64,000 nucleotides of DNA from Hanleya hanleyi (Eukaryota > Mollusca > Polyplacophora > Lepidopleurida > Hanleyidae), in assembly GCA_036873755.1 (NCBI GenBank), contig JAVTVY010025427.1, positions 1-64,000 on the forward strand. The letters are read 5' to 3'. The notes beneath the pieces are model-generated. The model did no database searches. It was not told the DNA's origin and worked only from the letters and a program-made list of their open reading frames with translations. Each line of letters starts with the position of its first letter. The first letter of the stretch is position 1. Position numbers and translations under genes: made by a program. This document shows, piece after piece, positions 59,300 through 64,000 of this stretch.

Positions 59300-59880
59300 T
59301 GGACAATTCGATGTTTTTATTACAATAATTTAAAGTGCATAGCCGCAAACTTTTCATTTTACCGCCAATATGATCACATGGAAATGTGTAAAATTCAGTA
59401 TACTATTTAACAAAAACCAAAGAATTTTTTATAAAGGGTATATGATTTGATATTTATAGTTTATACTTGAACATACTTACAGAAGCACAGAAGCAGGATA
59501 TAACTCCTCATCTTCAGAGGGAACAGTGAAAGCTTGGTGTACAAAGCTTGGTGTGCATATCACGCTATCAGCGACAACTAAACTATCGTAACCAGGCAAA
59601 ATTTCAAATATCGTTCAACACGTGACTCCTAGTTTGGGGTGAAAAAAGATATGTCAAAGAAATATTTTAGAAAATCACCTTCCCTTACATAATTAGTTAA
59701 TGGATGTTGAACAAAGGTTAATATTCGCAAAACCATACAAGGAAATGTAAGGCCATTTATTCATCAATAGTAATCCTAGTGAAAAGAATAGTCAATAACA
59801 GTGATGCGTCTGAGGCCGCAATATTTGATTGAATAATTGACTTGATGCGGGAATATATTCAAAGTTATACACGGTCGACG
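59300..59880 (-). promoter_or_regulatory. Duplicated 5' region of the receptor, distal copy
   Basis: Counterpart of 56350-56910. It includes an 18-base tandem repeat, AAAGCTTGGTGT, just upstream of the ATG at 59511. Confidence 0.5.
59481..59511 (-). CDS. Candidate first coding exon of the receptor (signal-peptide start)
   Basis: ATG at 59511 lies in a good context (GAAGATGAGG). It encodes MRSYILLLCF, the start of a hydrophobic signal peptide, plus T, followed by a consensus donor GTAAGTATG. Joined to the receptor acceptor (GG GTG... at 46449), the split codon becomes TGG, giving MRSYILLLCF-W-CIHSSV..., a sensible leader. The implied intron is 13 kb, long but usual for such genomes. The join is inference from phase and character. 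Confidence 0.55.
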
Positions 59881-59881
59881 G

Positions 59882-62800
59882 AGAATCGTGAATAGATCAA
59901 TCCTATAACATCACGTACATCAAATATTCATATATTTGTAGCTCGGGATTAAACTACTGAAGACAAACAAATCATTTACGTGTTTGCGGCAAGTATTGAC
60001 AGAAATCGTGTCCGGTTTTTTTCTAAAACCCATTATCGGGATGTCCATGTAAACTCGCAATGGATATTGATTTTCATCGACTTTTTTCACCGAATCATAT
60101 CCGATTATATAACCAGATTTCATAATTGCCGCACCTCGTTTGTCGATTTCTCCCCAGTTAACAAATAAGCTGACAGTGGGTAAAAGGTTAATCGGTACAA
60201 ATGCTAAGCAAAATGGGAGGCTTATACAATACGACCAGAAGATAACTCTAACATCATATGCCTGACCACCACAATACAAATGCCACAGATCTGAGAAATA
60301 TCTACGCAAGTTAAAGGTTAAATATTCAGAATCATATAGATGGTTACTGTAGCTCTGTTATTTAAAAACATAGCAAAAATAGTGATTATTAATCAATAAG
60401 TTCCACATTTAAAATTTCTGTGAGAATATTTTCGAGGAAGACAGGATATTTCTAATACACTCTTAAAATGTAGGTAATGCAAAGGCGGGGGCCAAGGTCA
60501 GTCCAATATGGCCGCTAACAGTGCCAGACACAACTGAAAAACAATTATCTTCTTTGGCAGAGGTTGCCAAAAGGGGCCAATGGAGCGCGACTTTTACGGT
60601 AAATTCGCACATTTGGGTGCAATGCATTTGTCCTATCATAAAGGGTAGCATAAGTTTGTATACTTGTTGTCCTATCATTCCAGAATAACCGAGTCGTGAA
60701 GTAGCGTATTTGTGCAAAACCTTTTCGCAAAAGGGTGAAACTACCTTACATTTCTCTCTGTAAACACGTGAAGATGGACCAGAAGTAGAACCAGTATCCA
60801 ATGAACCAAAGATCGTTGCATGTAAAACCTTTGATTTCAGATTTATCTGCATATGTTTAAAAGAGACAAATAGAAGATATTTCACATCCCAAACTGTATA
60901 TCACGGTCAAAGTTCAAGGTCACTGTGACCCCAAAATCATGAAATCATTAAGTCACATTTTTATATGCCCATGGAAGACGATGCCCATCCAGTTCCAAGG
61001 TATGACATACCAAACTTTGGGTATACCTTACTCGCGGGGCAAAGAGGATCTCTACTGAATTTGAGGCCAATAGGTCAAAGGTCAATTTCAGTCCACGAAA
61101 ACTGAATCCAGTTTAACTGACTAATATTCTTAGGTTGGACTATTCAGAGTTATTTATCATATATACATATGGCATTTCACCTGTGGATTTGTCTCCCCTG
61201 TTTGGTACATGTACGAAACAGCTAAACTCAGTTAAACTGTTGTGAAATAAAAACCGTGCATTCACTAATTTAACTGGGAGAGGGGCCAGGTATGAACGTT
61301 AAATCTGTTTATAAACTAAAGAACAAAGGTTTATTTCATCACTTTCTTTACATTTATCTTCCTTCGTGAAAAATTTCTCACCTGGAGGAAATTAATGTCT
61401 TCTCGTTTTAGATTCTTGACGATATCAGTGTGGGATCAGTGTGGGATATTACATTCTCGTAAGCACAAAATCTTAGACCTTTCTCTGGACTGCCAGCTAC
61501 CAATTGGGACTAAATCCATTAAACAACCGTACAATTTGGACCAGTGTACGGGCGTGTATTGATGCCCCTTGGGCTCTTGTTGCTATAGTATTGGTCGACA
61601 ATTCAACAGCTCAACATCTATCACTTTGTTGATCACTGTGGGATATCTTTGCGGATGACCAACATTTTAACTCGTCTGGCACTTCAATGGGTCAAATATT
61701 TATTTACATTATAGCCCTTTTTTACATTATATGGGCTTGTGGAGTAATCCACTATGTGACCAAAGGAGTCACATGGGGACACTGATCAGTTGGCACTACA
61801 TTAGAAAATGGTCAGTTTCCGAAGCAGTACAAATGTTCAAAGTTTCACACTTGTATGAAAAGTGACTGGACTGGAATGGTGGAATTGAGCGTTTCTGTAA
61901 GCCGACATACATGTAATCCTGTCTCCTAGTATTTTGTGTTGTCTACCGAATAGGTGAAAATCAGGTTTGATCCAAGTCAAATCTTGTACGAAGGTCTCAA
62001 CGAAACCACAAGAGACACAATTTGTTAAAAGTCTTCATATATCAGAATACCACCACAATTAATACAAAAGCATGGAACAGATTTACCAGCGTGTTTCAAT
62101 AATGCAAAAAGCATCACGGATCTTAGTAAAGTAACATTAGTCCAGTTTGAAATAATTCAATGTTGGGAAGTCCTCATCAGCTCTGATGTAAATTATTCTG
62201 GTTGTTAGTTTTTCCAGCAATTAACCTCCAGTATAGATAATTAGTCCCAAGTATAGGTAATTCTTTTTGATATATAGATTTTTTCTTGTAAAGATAAATT
62301 CAAACATGGACATGTACGTATTGTTGGTTGTAAGAACACGCGGTGTTTCATTCCTATCGACTGAGAATTTTACACGGCGTTGTCTTACAAGCAAGAGTCT
62401 GTAAATGCATGAAATGGACCTCGCCTGGCCAAATTATCAGGTATTATTACTCAATATTGTGAGGATTTGACCGCTTTTCCTCATTGAGACATGGTTGTTA
62501 TACACTTAAGGATTCTTGTATGTCATATCTGGAAACTTCCCCTCGAAGGTTATCATACTACCGTTTCTGTATGTCACTGTCCAATGATCCTAAGAACCCG
62601 TATACGACACAGTTATACTCTTCCCAGATGTAAGTCAGAAGTAATCATTAGTATAAACTCAAGTTAATTTATGGTAAGAGAGGAACGGCCAACAATGTCA
62701 TATACAAAATTCAGTAACAGTGTTGATGATTTGAAGCAAGAAACAGTTCGGTAAAGTAAGAATTTGCGTAACGTTATCGTTTTTTTTTATAACAAGGGCA

Positions 62801-64000
62801 AACAATAACAAAGCACAATAAAAAAGTCTAATTAAATAATCACACTGAATACTGCTGCTTAATCAAAGTGATTCTACGACACAAAACATTGCAACAAATA
62901 AATATAGTGGATTATAGGTGGTATCGCCTTTGTTGAATTTTATCCGAAGGTGTTTTGGACCAACTCATCTCTTTCAAACGCAGGACTTCGTCACCTAAAT
63001 GAGGCTATCACACGGATCTAATTGTTTCTTAGTAAGGTTCAATGCAACTCCTGAATTATTATAATAAAGTTAATTATTCAGATTCGTCGAGGAATCCAAG
63101 TAACAGAAAATAGGGAATTATATACATATCGTCATCTGTCATAGTGTGAGGTTATGAGATAGAGCGGTTATCCCTATGTCTTAGATCAAGATTGCATATT
63201 CAGCGAAAACCCACATTGCAATTATACAAATAGTAAAAATAGGCAACCAGAAAACATTAAACGTTACTGGACCGGTAGTGGTGTACAGTTGTTGTTGTGA
63301 CAAATTTGTGCAAGTCTTTCAATTACTTGCAAATAAAAATTCACAGCACGCTGAAACTGCATACATATAATTTATGTTGCCTTGATGCAATAATGTTAAA
63401 CACAGGTTATTAAAACGTTAACAATCTTTGCCAAATGTCAGTACACAAGATAATAATTTGGTAGGGAACAAGAGGTACCGATTCAGTAAAGTTCAAGAGA
63501 TAGTACCAAAATGTCCTTATTTTTCGTTATTTTTAAAGTATCCAATTTTATGGAGAAAATATTCCACCTTGGTTATGTGAATATGGAATATCGCAAATCA
63601 ATATGATCAATATCTCTTTTACGGAACTCAATATATTATAAAATATTTCAGTCATCTGATTACAAAAGCTCATGGTATCGGACTCTAAAACACATTAGGA
63701 GGTTATTTTGTTAAATAATTCTTAAATATTCTCAAACATACGTATATTTGTATTTCAATATCTGCATCTGCTTGGCTCGAATTAAATGTGTGTTTCATCT
63801 TGCTGGAGTTTGTTATTTCCAAGTTATTGGAACGTTTCCAACAGTGACATCAATTTGTTACAAGAGCAATGCCACAGTTTATGGCATCCTTTGGCATAGT
63901 ACGCATGAAATCTCGTAAATATTTCACCCGCTGCGAAGAAGGTTTGAAAACGCTGTGGTGTATAATCTTTGTGCGTTTTGAATAGAATGTAAATGACCAA
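59882..64000. other. Terminal spacer without supportable gene
   Basis: Open frames at 59920-60309 and 60463-60885 (minus) show no domain, signal peptide or splice support. 60905-61110 contains the 'GTCAAAGTTCAAGGTCACTGTGACC' / 'AGGTCAAAGGTCAA' words of a dispersed invertebrate repeat. I recognise nothing else to the end of the window. Confidence 0.45.

Noticed and set aside
59920..60309. 129-codon open frame on the minus strand
   Set aside because: Some hydrophobic segments but no recognisable family, start context or splice support.
60463..60885. 140-codon open frame on the minus strand
   Set aside because: No recognisable domain or leader; it overlaps repeat-like sequence and other open frames on the same strand.

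Overview
This window is animal nuclear DNA, most likely from a mollusc and probably a bivalve. The evidence is tRNA-derived SINE copies with the molluscan type of tail (a GAAAGCGACGTTAAA-like core followed by ACTCACTCACTC), a long GGCCATCTTGG-type tandem repeat introduced by CTCATCTGGGCCGAAGG as in bivalve genomes, retroelement remnants, AT-rich spacers, introns with GTAAGT donors, and a large receptor of the type expanded in molluscs. There are no operons, CRISPR arrays or bacterial signals. Species assignment is inference.

Layout. 1-5.7 kb: AT-rich spacer, a dimer of a ~570 bp dispersed repeat, and two exons of a probable small secreted PAN/apple-like gene (4160-4457 and 4800-4912). 5.7-13.7 kb: remnants of a reverse-transcriptase family, a LINE 3' end interrupted by hAT-like material with a nested 162 bp element, and a 17-unit, 39 bp minisatellite. 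13.8-14.4 kb: a TA-flanked mariner-like MITE. 14.4-40.1 kb: a 25.66 kb inverted repeat, the main feature of the window. Its two arms (12.1 and 13.4 kb) read as copies of one ~10 kb sequence around a 157 bp spacer. They are bounded by a TIR starting CACAGGCAAG with TA on each side, and GGTACC/GTTACC-rich word arrays lie at both ends and in the centre. Each arm carries private insertions missing from the other, and both share older ones. No transposase was recognised. 40.5-41.5 kb: another TIR element.

42-60 kb, minus strand: a class B, methuselah-like seven-transmembrane receptor with an N-terminal somatomedin-B domain (main exon 43400-46449). It begins at a phase-1 splice acceptor with an in-frame stop just upstream. 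Two phase-compatible 31-base first exons encoding MRSYI-type signal-peptide starts lie in duplicated upstream blocks (56549-56579 and 59481-59511). A short paralogous fragment sits 1 kb downstream of the receptor. Between them are a Penelope-like fragment with a GIY-YIG domain, a TTAA-flanked 1.1 kb element, CGCGA-rich repeats and small foldbacks. 58.6-64 kb holds no gene I can support.

The only well-supported protein-coding gene is the receptor. The PAN-like exons are a reasonable second. Everything else readable is repeat or mobile-element sequence.
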